Numbered from the stretch's first letter, positions 35,599 through 46,620 are shown. The stretch is 64,000 nucleotides of DNA from Verrucomicrobiia bacterium (GCA_030425385.1 JAUIAH010000034.1:1-64000); one strand, 5' to 3'. Made by a program: numbers and translations. The notes: generated by a model from the sequence alone, not told the origin.

Positions 35599-37166
35599 TG
35601 ATGCCTAGCATGTTACACAAGGAATTGTCTGAGCGCTCTGCTAGTCGCGGAACCTATTGGCTGCGATTGGGCAATGCGGTGATCCTGCTGGGGCTGATTC
35701 TCCATCTGCGATCGGTGGGGTTCAGTGATCAAGGCTCGGGGGAAGCACTGTTCGCTCTGGCAAGTTGGATCCAATGGATCTTCACGCTCGTCCTCGTCCC
35801 CCTGACGATGGGAGGCATTGCCGTGGAGAAGGAGCGCGGTTCCTGGCCGCTACTACGTCTCACCGATTTGCGTCCAGCGGAGATAGTCTGGCAGAAATAC
35901 GCGGCAGGGCTCGTGCCTGCGTGCGCGAGTGTCTTGCTCATCTTGCCGGCCGGGGCCTTGTGTTATGGCCTTGGAGGTTTGGAAAGCCGGGATGTCTTTC
36001 TCACGATTCTCGTCTTGGGATTGACCGCGTGCCAGGTCGGCGCATTGGCATTGCTCGCTTCAGTTCTTTGTGAGAGCACACGTGGTGCCTTTCTTCTCAC
36101 CTTAGTATTGGTGGCTGCTTGCACGCTGGCACCGACGCCTCATTGGTCGACCTATCATTTGCTGCAACAAGTGGGGGAGTTGCGAGGAATGGGAGTGTGG
36201 CCCTTGACGAGCATTTGTCTGACCTCGTTACTTATCGTCTTCTTGGCCCAATGGCGTGTGCATCGAGAGTCTCTCTCACAACTCTTCCGTCGACTTGTCC
36301 GACCTCATCGGGCTGCGCGGAAACAGCTCACCGAGGAGGATGTGGTTGGCCTGGTGCAGTATCCTGTGGCCTGGCGCGAGTTGACGCGGCGCTCGATCTG
36401 TCGTCGTGAGTCTGTGAGACGACTCGCGCTCCTCGGAGCAGCGGTCGTCATCGTCTACGCGATCTGGGCCGCTTCGAATCGGGTCATCTCAACACGGCAG
36501 TCGATGGCGCTCTTAATGGGCATCCTTTGGGCAACGACCGCACTTCTCGTCACGGTCCAGGCAGCGGGACTGATCGTCACCGAGCGCTCCGATCAAACTC
36601 TGGAAATCCTTCTCACCACGCCTTTGGATGCGGTGAGTATCGTGAAGCAGAAGGCGCAAGCGGTCTGGCAGTTGGGACTGGCTTGCAGTGTCTGGATCAT
36701 TGTCGGGGCGCTCGCATCGGTGTGCGTCCGCTCGGATCTTCTCTGGTGGGTCTACCTTCCTTGTACGTATGTGGGGATCCTCCTTTATCTCCCGCTGACC
36801 CATTGGATCGGATTCATCATCGGTTCCCGGGCTCGGAACCACACCCGTGCGCTGTTTCTCTCGATGGCCGCTGTGGGAGTGATTCACGGCGTGCCATTCG
36901 TCTTTAATACCCTTGTGGGTTCGCAAGGCTGGCACCTATTCCTCTCTCCAGCGCTCGTCATCGCCTCCAATGAAGCCGTCTTCAGCCAGGCGGATCTGCG
37001 CTTGGTAGCGGTGATCGTGTTTATTCACTTTCCCCTCGTGGGCGGACTAGCGATGTTGTTGCGCCATCTCGCCTTGCACCATGCGAATCAATGGCTGGGA
37101 CGCCCGACGGCGTCCGTGTGGACAGACCCCGAAGGCGCGCCTCGGGTAAGAGAGGATCCGTTCTAA
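35595..37166 (+). CDS. ABC-2 type transporter permease
   Basis: 523 residues, ATGA overlap with the upstream gene. About 12 hydrophobic helices. The pattern ALASWIQWIFTLVLVPLTMGGIAVEKERGSWPLLRLTDLRPAEIVWQKY and its second-half echo VQAAGLIVTERSDQTLEILLTTPLDAVSIVKQKA show two ABC-2 membrane modules in tandem, the first cytosolic loop of each carrying E-R-x-x-x-x-L. The ATP-binding subunit is absent here. Bases 36669-37063 (coding for the last membrane helices) recur, decayed, at 46980-47375. Confidence 0.85.
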   Translation: MMMPSMLHKELSERSASRGTYWLRLGNAVILLGLILHLRSVGFSDQGSGEALFALASWIQWIFTLVLVPLTMGGIAVEKERGSWPLLRLTDLRPAEIVWQKYAAGLVPACASVLLILPAGALCYGLGGLESRDVFLTILVLGLTACQVGALALLASVLCESTRGAFLLTLVLVAACTLAPTPHWSTYHLLQQVGELRGMGVWPLTSICLTSLLIVFLAQWRVHRESLSQLFRRLVRPHRAARKQLTEEDVVGLVQYPVAWRELTRRSICRRESVRRLALLGAAVVIVYAIWAASNRVISTRQSMALLMGILWATTALLVTVQAAGLIVTERSDQTLEILLTTPLDAVSIVKQKAQAVWQLGLACSVWIIVGALASVCVRSDLLWWVYLPCTYVGILLYLPLTHWIGFIIGSRARNHTRALFLSMAAVGVIHGVPFVFNTLVGSQGWHLFLSPALVIASNEAVFSQADLRLVAVIVFIHFPLVGGLAMLLRHLALHHANQWLGRPTASVWTDPEGAPRVREDPF

Positions 37167-37361
37167 TGGATGGTGAGAACGGGGCGGTAGCCGTCCCCAA
37201 AGCAGCCCATATCAGTCCTCCTCGTCCCTCTTCCTCATTCTCGTTCTCGTCATCGAACCAACAGCCGTGGAATCCCGCCCGTCAGATAAAATCCAAAAAA
37301 GTCCTTGCCCGACATCCACGTCCCATCGCAACATCCACGCGTGCTTGCAAAAACCGTGCCG
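37167..37361. other. Leader region before the YD-repeat gene
   Basis: About 195 nt. An imperfect hairpin (GGGGCGG-TAG-CCGTCCCC, about 37183-37200) follows the permease stop without a T run. No gene is recognised; open frames here are low-complexity. Confidence 0.35.
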
Positions 37362-40300
37362 ATGAAATCCCACTTCCCTCCCAAAGCGTTCCTCCATTGC
37401 CTACTCGCAACAACAGTGTTAGGGGGCGATTCTCCTCCCAACTGAGCGCCTCCTAGCGCAAGAACCCCTCCCCTACGAAGCCACTTTCGAAACCGATAAC
37501 GGCTTCCAACCCGGCGACATCCACGGCCAACGCGGCTTCACCGTCGTCCGTGGCCAAGCGGAAATCACCCCGAACGCAGGTGTCAACGGCACCGCTGGCC
37601 TCAAGCTCCAGCCTTCCCGCCCCTTCGGCATCGTCCAACTCAGCATCGACGCCGGATTAGACGCCGCCGACTCCCCTGACAAAGTCATCCACACGGACTT
37701 CATGATCCGTCCCGGCGCCGGTGACCCCACCGAAACCGACCAATTCGCCGACGTCGAAGGCAGCCTCACAGGCTTCTTCAAAATCGACGACCACGGCGAA
37801 CTCCATCTCTACGACGGCCCCGAAACCAACGACTGGCTCCCCACCGGCGCCAAATTCGAACTCGACGACGCCGGCAACGCCAAAAACTGGATCCGTCTCT
37901 CCTTCCGCCAAGACTTCGAAAACGGCCTCTGGGACGTTGCCATCAACGGCGACATCTTCCGCGCCAACCTCGCCATGGCCCAGCCAGCCGACACCCTCGA
38001 AAAAATCGAATTCATCGGCCAAAGCAAGCTCCCCTTAGTCATCGACAACATCCAAGTCAGCCGCCACGCCACCGCCTTCGAAGACCAAGACCGCGACGGC
38101 CTCCCCGATGATTGGGAAGAAGCACACGGCCTTGTGACTCTCGATCACCAGCGCGATGCAGACCCAGATGAAGATGGATTGACCAATATTGAAGAACTCG
38201 TACTCGGAACCAGGGCCACCGGAAAGGATACCGATGGGGACGGGATGAATGATGGGGATGAATACGCATCAAACAAGAATCCCTTGCTGGCCGAAGATTC
38301 AGATTCAGAGCAGGCCGCCTCAAGCTATGTCACGAGTGGCTACCTCACTTTGGAAGGCGTCTCGTGTACTGATTACTCGCTGGGAATGAAACTCTCACTA
38401 TTATCGGGGTATCACGGAGACATAGTAACGATGTCCGTCAATGCGTCGATGCTATATCCAATAGATACATCGCTCTACACCTACAATTGGGTTTCCAATG
38501 GAAGGGGTGAAATCTGGTGTTCCACCCCCACCTATGTGGATGGTGGCGAACTCAATGTTGCCGTGACGGACCAAAATGGTGATTACTACTTTGGGACCTT
38601 CGGCTTTTCGTGTGGGTGTGCGTGTGGATGTGTAGATGTATGGGTGATCAGCAGCATCGATTTCAAGATTGGTGTGGGCAGCAATGATTTCGGACGGTTT
38701 GGTCAAGACTTGGTTGTCAAAGAGCGAACGTGGTCGGATGCGCTCTATTCTCGGCATTCTGTTCAATACGCAGGTGCTCGCCGGGAAGGCCGTGCCCATC
38801 AATCCAAAGTGACGATTGAAGGCCATGAATACCTGGCCTTGGATTGGGTCTTGTCAGACACCCAATTCACGCAATTGGTCGATCTTCCCCATGGATATGC
38901 CATTGAAGCCTATCATCTTGATCAAGTTGATCCAGATCACAACGTCACAGGCGCGCCCTTCAAGCGTTACCGCATCGAGAATCCCGATCCCGATGGATTG
39001 AGCCCTTACAAACGTCTGCGAATCACTCAGGAAGGCTCCCGACCAGCAGTTCGCGAATATCGCTTCCGTGAAGTCAACGGCATTGAAGAATGGGAACTCT
39101 TTGAGGGAGGTCCCGATTACCTCGAGCGGCCCATGCGGTATCACAAAGCAACCAAATATGCCGAACGTTCTTCGACGACAAAAAAAGCCAACGGCTACGA
39201 GGTCGAATGGCGACAAAAGGGACACTGGGACCCACGTACGCAGTCGCTCGTTATCGACGAAGAGAAAGAACTGACCTACCAGAATCTCCGCTTTGGCCGC
39301 AAGCTAGTGAAAGAAATCGCCGATCCCTATGGTCAAGCGCTTACCACCAAACACGGCTATCTCCAAGAATTTAAGGACTTCGATCCTGTGAAGAATCACG
39401 GGGGATTTGCCCAGCTCAAACCCCAATGGGTCGAATACCCTGATGGCCGATGGGAATGGTACGGCTACGACCAGTCTGCCCACCGGAACCGTGTCGTACG
39501 CCCGATCGGAAACACGCCACGGCCGGCAGCATTGCCCGAGCCGGGTCCTGGATTTCATGTCACCATGACTGCATTCGATCCCAATGCCTCAACCGAAATC
39601 ATCACCGAGGTCGAAGATGGCATCACAACCAAAATCACGCACAAAAGTTGGCAACAGGTCAGCGAGCGAATACTCCGCGAAGAAACGCGAGTATCCTACG
39701 GTGATAGTAGCTCCGAGCAAGAAGTCACCATCACGCTACGTGATCCGCAAACGCGCCAACTCCTCCGCCAAGAAAACCCTGACGGAACCCTCATCACCAT
39801 CGAGCGCCAAACCGACGGTGACCTCCGAACGGAAACCCGCTTCAGCGGGGCCGCCGACCGCTCCTACGGCACGGAAACCGTCACCGTCACCCACCGCTCC
39901 GGCCTCGTCATGGAAGAGAAGGTCACTGACCTCCCATCGGGCATCCTCACCAAACACGAAAAAACTCTTGAGCACGACCAGCGCTACCGCCCACTCTTCG
40001 TCTCCAACGAACTAGAAGCCAAAGTCAGCAGCAAAGGCTACGACTGCTGCGACCTCGAATGGGAAACCAACGAAGACGGCAGCGCCCGCACCTACCAGCG
40101 CGACGTCCTCGGCCGCCTCACCGGCCAACAAACTGGCTACAAGAACCCACTCGATCGCGGCAACACCCTCGCCACGCTGCTAGGCACCCAAGACTACCAA
40201 CTCGACGGCCTCGACCGCCGCCGCCAGACCAGCGACGGCCACCACACCGCCTCGACTGAATACAACCTCGCCGGCCAACGCACCGCAACCACAAACAGAA

Positions 40301-43300
40301 CCGGCCTCGAGACAAGATACAAAACCATCATGTTAGAAAACGGAGGCCGACTCGAACTCACCAGCCTCCCTCGCAGCGGCCAAGACCAAAAACACCGCAT
40401 CACCTCCCAACAATACACCGCCGAAGGCAAGCTGACAGAAAGCAAAACCTACGCCTCCGACGACCCCTTCGCCACCACCCCCGACCCGGGAACCACCCTC
40501 AACCACCAACAATTCGCTGAGGGCCAAGACGAAAAAGGCCGTTACGACCAAGTCACCCAAATCGCCAGCCTCTTCGACCGAAGAGTCACCCGCACCTTCA
40601 AAGACACCAAAGGCCGCACCACCCAAGTCATCCAAGCCTACGGCACCAGAAACGCCGGCACCACCCAATACGACTACAACGAAAAAGACCACCTCATCCG
40701 AATCACCGACCCCGACGAAGCCGTCACGAGGTATGCCTACAACGAAAAAGGCGAACGCACCACCATCGCCATCGACCTCCACATCGAGCCCAACGAATCC
40801 GCCAACCACATCGACTGGCAAACCGACCGCATCACCCAAACCAAAACCCAACTCGCCCCCCGTGAAACTGGCGTCCCGCCTGTCCGCCGCACCACAACAA
40901 CGCTATACACCGAAAAGGGCCCCCACATCACGACCATCAGCGAACAGTCATTGGACGGCCAATACAGCGCCACCACCCAAAACGGCCAAACCGCCACCCG
41001 CATCCGCCGAGAGGGCACCCTCCCCGGCACCTGGACCATCACCGACACCCAACCCGCTGGCCACTACACCGTCCAACACTACGAAAACGGACGCCTCGTC
41101 AAAACCGTCCGACACGGCAACAACGACGCCGAAATCTCCTGGACCCAAAACCAATACGACGAACAAAACCGCCTCTGGAAAGTCACGGACAGCCGAACCG
41201 GCACGACCACCTATCACTACAACGAAAAAGGCCAACGCTGGAAAACCAGCGCCCCTGGGAGCGCCGACGTCCCCGTCGGCTCCACCCTCGACACCCTCTA
41301 CGAATACGACGCCCTAGGCCAACTCACCAAAACCACCAAGCCTAGCGGAGGCGAAGTCTATCAGGTCTACAACACCAACGGCACCCTAGCCAAAACCCAC
41401 GGCCACCACACCACCGACGTCGCCTACGGCTACAACACCGCGGGCGAATGCACTAGCATGACCACCTGGTACGGCCCCGAAAGCAAACCCGCCACCACCA
41501 AATGGCGCTTCAACGCCAGAGGCCAACTCGCCTACAAACAAGACGCTGCAGGAAAGCGTGTCCACTACACCTACACCCCCGGCGGCAAACTCAAAACCCG
41601 CACCTGGGCCAGAGGCATCGTCACACGCTATCATTATGACCAAGTCGGCCAACTCCGCCACGTCGACTACAGCGACAACACGCCCGACGTCTACTACACA
41701 TATACAAGACTCGGCCAGAAACACACGGTCAAGGGCGCCGGAGGTCTCACGGAATACACATACCGCCAAGACAACCCGCTAGCCTTGCAGTCCGAGATTC
41801 GTCGAGGAATCCGTCAGGATTCAACCCATCTCCCATCTTCAAACTCCCATCTCCAAGACCGTTCCGAGCTCTACGGCGAGGAAAAGGTCTTAACCTACCT
41901 CCAAGACGACCATCACCGTCCCGCCGGCTTCCAAATCGGCACCCTCGAAGACCCCAACCAAGACTACGAAGTCCGCTACGGCTACGACCACGTCAACCGC
42001 CTCAGCAACGTCGCCGCCCAAGGCTACTGGTTCGAATACGACTACCTCGAAAACTCCACTACGGACCGCCTCCACAAAACCCGCGCCCCCTTCATCAAGG
42101 AAACGGAATGGACCTACGAACCCGGCCGTGATACCATCACCAGCGTGACCAACCGCGTCGGCTTCCATCTCGATCAGCAACTCTCGCAGTACACCTACGA
42201 GAACAACGCTGACGCCCAACGCACCGCCCGAACGAGCACGCAAGCAGGCAACGAATGGACGGACCACTTCACCTACGACCCCGACACCGGAGGCGTCACC
42301 GCCAGCAACCCAAACACCGAAGAACGAGACCCCGAGGCGTATGCTTACGACAGAATCGGCAACCGTCTAAAAGCAACAATAGGCAGCAAAACCACAAAGT
42401 ACGAAGCCAACGCCCTCAACCAATACAGCTCCATCCAGTCGCCTAGCCCCTCGTCCCTAGCCACTCGCCCCACCTTCGACCTCGATGGAAACCAAACCCA
42501 CGAGGACAACCGAACCTACACCTGGGACGCCGAAAACCGCCTAGTAGCCATCCATGAAGGCAGTGCCGTCATCGCCAAATACACCTACGACCACCAAAGC
42601 CGAAGAATCGCCCGCTGGGTCCACGACGGCACCGACGAACGCTATCTCTACGAAGGCTGGAACCTCATCGCCGTCTATCAAAAAGGCCAAACCAACCCAG
42701 TGGAAACCTACACCTGGGGCAAAGACCTTAGCGGCACCCTTCAAGGAGCCGGAGGAGTCGGCGGCCTCCTCTTTGCCCAAATCCAACGAGCCAAGCCAAA
42801 CACGTGGATCTATAGCTACGACGCCAACGGCAACGTCACCCAAGTCACCGACCCAAGGGGCACGATCCTAGAACAAAACACCTACGATGCCTTCGGCAAC
42901 CCCACCACAACATCACAAATCCCCAACCGCTACCGCTTCAGCACGAAACCGCAGGATAGCGAATCGGGATTCAACTACTACGGCTACCGATACTACGACC
43001 CAGAAAAAGGCAGGTGGCTATCTAGGGATCTGATCGAAGAGAAGGGAGGTTTGCATCTGTACGCTGGCTGTTATAATGATTTTGTGAGTGGTTTCGATCT
43101 TCTTGGAATGCTAAGGGGAGCCATAGCGTTTGATGTTTCAGTTGATTTTAGCGGAAACCAAACCTCGACGGTTAGCTATACGGAACGCGTCTGTAGGCCA
43201 ACTGGTGTTTATCCGAATTATGGCGCAGTCGTGTGTGAAGATGTTAACAGGACACATACTAAGTCGTTGCAATTAGATTTGCGGGTTAATGTTCCTGTTG

Positions 43301-43758
43301 AGGTGGATTTTACCGAGAAACGGCTAATACACCCCATCGGGTTGACTCCGACGGCATCTGGCGAACATTGGGGAAAGGATTGGGATTTAACCGCTGGGCC
43401 GGTGAAATTAAGTGGGAAGATTGCTGTCAACTCAATAAGTGGTAGGTACGCATTGAATTCCGATTTATGGTCGGATCAAGCAGTGCCATTTATGCCAGGG
43501 TTTGTTGTGAGGTGTGTGACCTTTGATGCCAATGCTAATTTGCAAACAAATGTAACAAAATCATTGTCGGCGAACTATGCTACATCAATCACCGGACCGG
43601 CAGGAGGATGGGAATTTTCTGTTGGAGGGGGCCGTAGTAGAACTGATCCGGTGTCGTTCGTGAAGCGGGGATCGGCCACATTTTGTGCGATTGGGTGTCC
43701 TTTGGCGAACCAGTGGGAAATTTCTTCATATACCGGAGGCCGACCCTATGCTCCTTAG
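37362..43758 (+). CDS. Giant YD-repeat (Rhs-like) exported protein, signal peptide in a shifted frame
   Basis: About 2,110 residues. The main frame is open from 37423 but has no ATG before 37702, and the sequence before that point is clearly protein (YEATFETDNGF). The ATG at 37362 begins MKSHFPPKAFLHCLLATTVLG, a good signal peptide that reaches the main frame only if one G is removed from the run of five at 37422-37426. Domains: N-terminal jelly-roll, Ca-binding type 3 repeats (DQDRDGLPDDWEE, DPDEDGLTNIEE, DTDGDGMNDGDE, about 38085-38280), a long array of YD repeats (about 40600-42950), and the Rhs core end RYRFSTKPQDSESGFNYYGYRYYDPEKGRWLSRDLI (split here over residues at 42930-43030) with GFDLLGM. 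The last 215 residues differ in composition and look like a variable tip. The core codons end overwhelmingly in C. Confidence 0.85.
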
Positions 43759-44341
43759 CGCATTTATATTAATGTGTGTTTTGTACTCGGTTTCTACGGC
43801 TGTGGAGCAAGCACCCGAAATTCGTTTCGAAACTAAAGATGTTGTCGAATTTGTTGATCAGCATTGGCAGACCACCCGAACGATTCGAGGTGAGAGCGGC
43901 CGGGAAGAATGCTACAAGAGTTTGGAAATATGGTCGCAAGCTATGAGACGAGAAGGCTTCTCTATCATAGATAGTTTTGATATTCATGGAAATTGGTTTG
44001 TTGTGATGAGAAAAAAAGCTGGGTTTCTATTGTGCTTTTATAGACCTCAGGAGGCTAAAATGGAATTTGAGTCGTGGTCAATTTCCGGATTGAATCAGAA
44101 CGTGGTGACACAGCCACAGAAGTTTGGGAGAGATTTACCCCAGTTCTATTATTCGAATTTCTGTGAGACGAATGTGGGATCGGTTGGCCCAACGTTAATG
44201 GACGGAGAGGCCAAGATTGTCGAGGACGGCTTTATTGGGAAGCTTGTTATTTCTTTGAATTTTCGCATGAAAGGTAGAATTGAAGATTCGTTTGTTCATG
44301 AGACGAGGTCGATTACTTGGGACCTCGGTGCGGGAGATTAG
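43748..44341 (+). CDS. Small exported protein, possible partner of the YD-repeat tip
   Basis: 197 residues from the ATG at 43748, overlapping the end of the YD-repeat gene by 11 nt. An N-terminal signal (MLLSAFILMCVLYSVSTAVEQ) predicts export. The mature part is mixed alpha/beta (SLEIWSQAMRREGFSIIDSFDIHGNWFVVMRKKAGFLLCFYRP) and resembles no family I recognise. It is AT-rich, like the YD-repeat tip and unlike the rest of the window. Overlap and shared composition suggest the two were acquired together, as with toxin-tip/immunity pairs; an exported immunity protein would fit an exported Rhs protein. This role is inference. Confidence 0.6.
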   Translation: MLLSAFILMCVLYSVSTAVEQAPEIRFETKDVVEFVDQHWQTTRTIRGESGREECYKSLEIWSQAMRREGFSIIDSFDIHGNWFVVMRKKAGFLLCFYRPQEAKMEFESWSISGLNQNVVTQPQKFGRDLPQFYYSNFCETNVGSVGPTLMDGEAKIVEDGFIGKLVISLNFRMKGRIEDSFVHETRSITWDLGAGD

Positions 44342-44582
44342 AGAGGTATTCCGCGGGGATTGAGACCTCCAAAGTAAGAAGGGCAGAATGCAGGGCCAGG
44401 ACCTCAGTAGAGCAAGAGAGAATGCAGAAGAGAGAATGCAGGGCCAGGGGATGCAGAGGGACAGGACCTTAGCCGCAATGGCCTTGATTCGTAAAGACTG
44501 TAGATTTAACTATTTGTGCCTACTGTGAAGAAAATGGTTTCACGCAACCTTACGCAGAATCTGCGCTAACTACGGTATATCA
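44342..44582. repeat. Degenerate short repeats (GAGAATGCAGGGCCAGG)
   Basis: Within about 44380-44470 the words GAATGCAGGGCCAGG and GAGAGAATGCAG recur three to four times, ending in AGGGACAGGACC, which recalls the GGGACAGG boxes by the RAYT genes. No coding frame is seen. Confidence 0.45.
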
Positions 44583-45152
44583 ATGATCACATTACAGGTT
44601 GTCCGTCTCATTCTCGTGTTAGCAGTCTTCGCTCTGGTCGTCTTGCCCCCGACCATTGAAGCATGTGAAGTCAACGGCTCGAAGGACTTGAATTCGACGA
44701 ATGCTAAAAAAATTGAACTGGAATGGATAAAGCACTGTGACCGCAAGGTTCTAGATAGTTGTATTTTTGATCTGTATAGTGATGCAGATGGTCACCTATG
44801 GATAGTCATTCATTTTCGGTCTAAAAAAGCGCCAAGCCGTGGTTGGAGCTATTCAATCATTGATAGCAGTGGTGAATCGATACGGCTAGATAGTAGACCT
44901 CAGTTTTCGAAGGAGGAGGTTCGGCGTAAGACAAAAGCTCTACTTGACCAACTCTATAAGAAGGCGAAATTCTGGGAGCAAGGAGGCGGGTCAGTTGCAG
45001 CAGTTTTCCAAGATATGCCCGATGGAATCGTGGGTGAGGCTGCGCTATCAATAGGTTGGAAGGACGTCCAAGGGTTCAGAATAAATGAGAAAGTGGCTCT
45101 TGATCAGTGGCAACTGAGAAGGTCGTCGACTGAAGACAACAAGCATGATTGA
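44583..45152 (+). CDS. Small exported protein of unknown function
   Basis: 189 residues. Signal peptide at 1-28 (LVLAVFALVVLPPTIEAC; the Cys may be a lipobox residue, LPPTIEAC being a poor match). The mature part contains DLYSDADGHLWIVIHFRSKKAPSRGWSYSIIDSSGE and a helical KEEVRRKTKALLDQLYKKAKFWEQGGGSV. No family recognised. AT-rich like the preceding gene, and it lies between the YD-repeat gene and the second RAYT, so it is part of the same accessory island. Confidence 0.55.
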   Translation: MITLQVVRLILVLAVFALVVLPPTIEACEVNGSKDLNSTNAKKIELEWIKHCDRKVLDSCIFDLYSDADGHLWIVIHFRSKKAPSRGWSYSIIDSSGESIRLDSRPQFSKEEVRRKTKALLDQLYKKAKFWEQGGGSVAAVFQDMPDGIVGEAALSIGWKDVQGFRINEKVALDQWQLRRSSTEDNKHD

Positions 45153-45204
45153 TTCACAGGAATCCCGTAGCATAGCATGAGAAAGTTCCAGGCCCACAAT
45201 CAAG

Positions 45205-45320
45205 AAAGGGAGTTTAAAGGGACAGGAGTTTAAAGGGACAGGAGAAATCATGAGAAAGCAGTTGTGAAAGCCAAATAAAGGGACGAAAGCCAAATAAAGG
45301 GACAGGAGAAATAACGAGAA
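45205..45320 (+). repeat. Paired short repeats with AAAGGGACAGG boxes at the left edge of RAYT copy 2
   Basis: AGTTTAAAGGGACAGG occurs twice in tandem (about 45211-45246) and GAAAGCCAAATAAAGGGAC twice (about 45267-45304), each ending in the GGGAC(AGG) box. The sequence between also repeats GAGAAATcATGAGAAAGCaGTTGT. These resemble successive insertion footprints of the same left end. Confidence 0.6.
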
Positions 45321-45360
45321 AGCGGTTGTCAAGATCAAGAGGTGGGTGTAGGTGCGGATT

Positions 45361-46398
45361 ATGAGGAAGCCGCGTCGCATGTTGTTAGTCGAAGGGTCGC
45401 AGTGTTTTCACGTCGTATTGCGTGTCAATGGGCGGCATTTCCTGTTGGATGAGGAAGCGAAGGAGCGGTTTGCGACGCTGCTGCGGAAGGTGGAGCGCTT
45501 TGCGAACGTGACGGTGGTGACGTGGACGATGCTGGACAACCACCTGCATTTGGTGCTGCAGGTGCCGGAGACGATTGGGGTGGATGAGCTGCCGGAGGAG
45601 GAGTTCTGGGCGCGGTTGAGTGCGCTGTATTCGCGGGAGGAGATGGATGCGATTCGGGCGCGGATCGCGTCGTTTTATAAGCTGAATGGGGGCGCGACGG
45701 CGGTGGTGCAGGAGAAGGCGTATCGGCAGGATTTCGTGAATCGAATGCACGATCTTTCGGGGTTTATGAAGACCCTGTTGCAGCGCTTTACGGTGTGGTT
45801 CAACAAGCGTCATGAACGGGTGGGGCGGCTTTGGGAACAGCGTTTTAAGAGTGTGGTCATTGAGGGCGGTTGGGACGCGTTGATGACGGTGGCGGGGTAT
45901 GTGGATCTGAATGCGGTGCGTGCGGGGATGGTGGAGGATCCAAAGGATTATCGGTGGTGTGGGTATGCGGAGGCGGTGGCGGGGAAACCGGCGGCGCGTC
46001 GTGGATTGGGCTTTCTGATGCAGGAGGAGGCGTTGCGCGAGGGGCGAGCGATTCCGAATTGGCGTGTGGTGGGTCGGGAGTATCGGCGGGTGTTGTTTGG
46101 GATGGGGGAGGCGCAGGTGACGGCTACTGGGGAGGTGGTGCGGAAGGGGGCGTCTGCGGAAGCGGTGGCGGCGGTGCGTGAGGCAGGTGGGGCGTTGTCG
46201 TTGGCGGCACTGTTGCGGTGTCGGGTGCGTTATTTCACGGATGGGGTGGTGATAGGATCGAAAGGGTTTGTGGATGCGTTCTTTGAGGCGAAGCGGGAAT
46301 ACTTTGGACCGAAACGGAAAGATGGAGGACGGAAGATGCGTGGCGAGGATTGGGGAGAGTTGCGGTCGTTGCGCGATCTGCGGGAACGGTTGGAGTGA
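45361..46398 (+). CDS. REP-associated tyrosine transposase (RAYT, Y1_Tnp family), copy 2
   Basis: 345 residues from the ATG at 45361 (a GTG lies 9 nt upstream). It carries the same motifs as copy 1: HUH in MLDNHLHLVLQV, WFNKRHERVGRLWEQRFKS, and YVDLNAVRAGMVEDPKDYRWCGY. Only about a dozen residues differ (for example FMKTLLQ against FMKTLMQ, and FVDAFF against FVDGFF), and both genes are intact, so both may be active or recently so. Followed by the same CGGC-TTT-GCCG hairpin (46405-46415). Confidence 0.9.
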   Translation: MRKPRRMLLVEGSQCFHVVLRVNGRHFLLDEEAKERFATLLRKVERFANVTVVTWTMLDNHLHLVLQVPETIGVDELPEEEFWARLSALYSREEMDAIRARIASFYKLNGGATAVVQEKAYRQDFVNRMHDLSGFMKTLLQRFTVWFNKRHERVGRLWEQRFKSVVIEGGWDALMTVAGYVDLNAVRAGMVEDPKDYRWCGYAEAVAGKPAARRGLGFLMQEEALREGRAIPNWRVVGREYRRVLFGMGEAQVTATGEVVRKGASAEAVAAVREAGGALSLAALLRCRVRYFTDGVVIGSKGFVDAFFEAKREYFGPKRKDGGRKMRGEDWGELRSLRDLRERLE

Positions 46399-46460
46399 TA
46401 GGGTCGGCTTTGCCGGAGAGGTCAGAAAGAGATAGGCGTTTGGACCACAGATGACACAGA

Positions 46461-46530
46461 TGGTCACAGATGGTCACAGATGGTCACAGATGGTCACAGA
46501 TGGTCACAGATGGTCACAGATGGTCACAGA
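46461..46530 (+). repeat. Seven tandem copies of the 10-mer TGGTCACAGA
   Basis: Seven perfect 10-bp units in a row. The equivalent position after RAYT copy 1 holds a single unit (2414-2423). It probably expanded by slippage after the copies separated. The unit is one helical turn long, so bound proteins would line up on one face. Confidence 0.9.
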
Positions 46531-46620
46531 TCGACGCGATCGGCATCGCCCTGCGATTTGCGGTAGGCCTGGTTAAAGGGAATGTTAGTAAGTGCGGGAT
46601 GAATACGGGTGGGGGTGGCA

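Noticed and set aside
37183-37200. Hairpin after the ABC permease gene as a terminator
   Set aside because: The stem has a bulge, the loop is only three bases and no T run follows; too weak to call.
40333-40851. Long antisense frames opposite the YD-repeat gene
   Set aside because: They arise from the extreme C-ending codon use of the sense gene and give Gly/Val-rich nonsense.
46461-46530. Ten-base tandem array as a CRISPR or iteron origin
   Set aside because: Units are contiguous without spacers, and no replication gene or AT-rich unwinding region is adjacent; simple expansion of a single unit present at copy 1 explains it.
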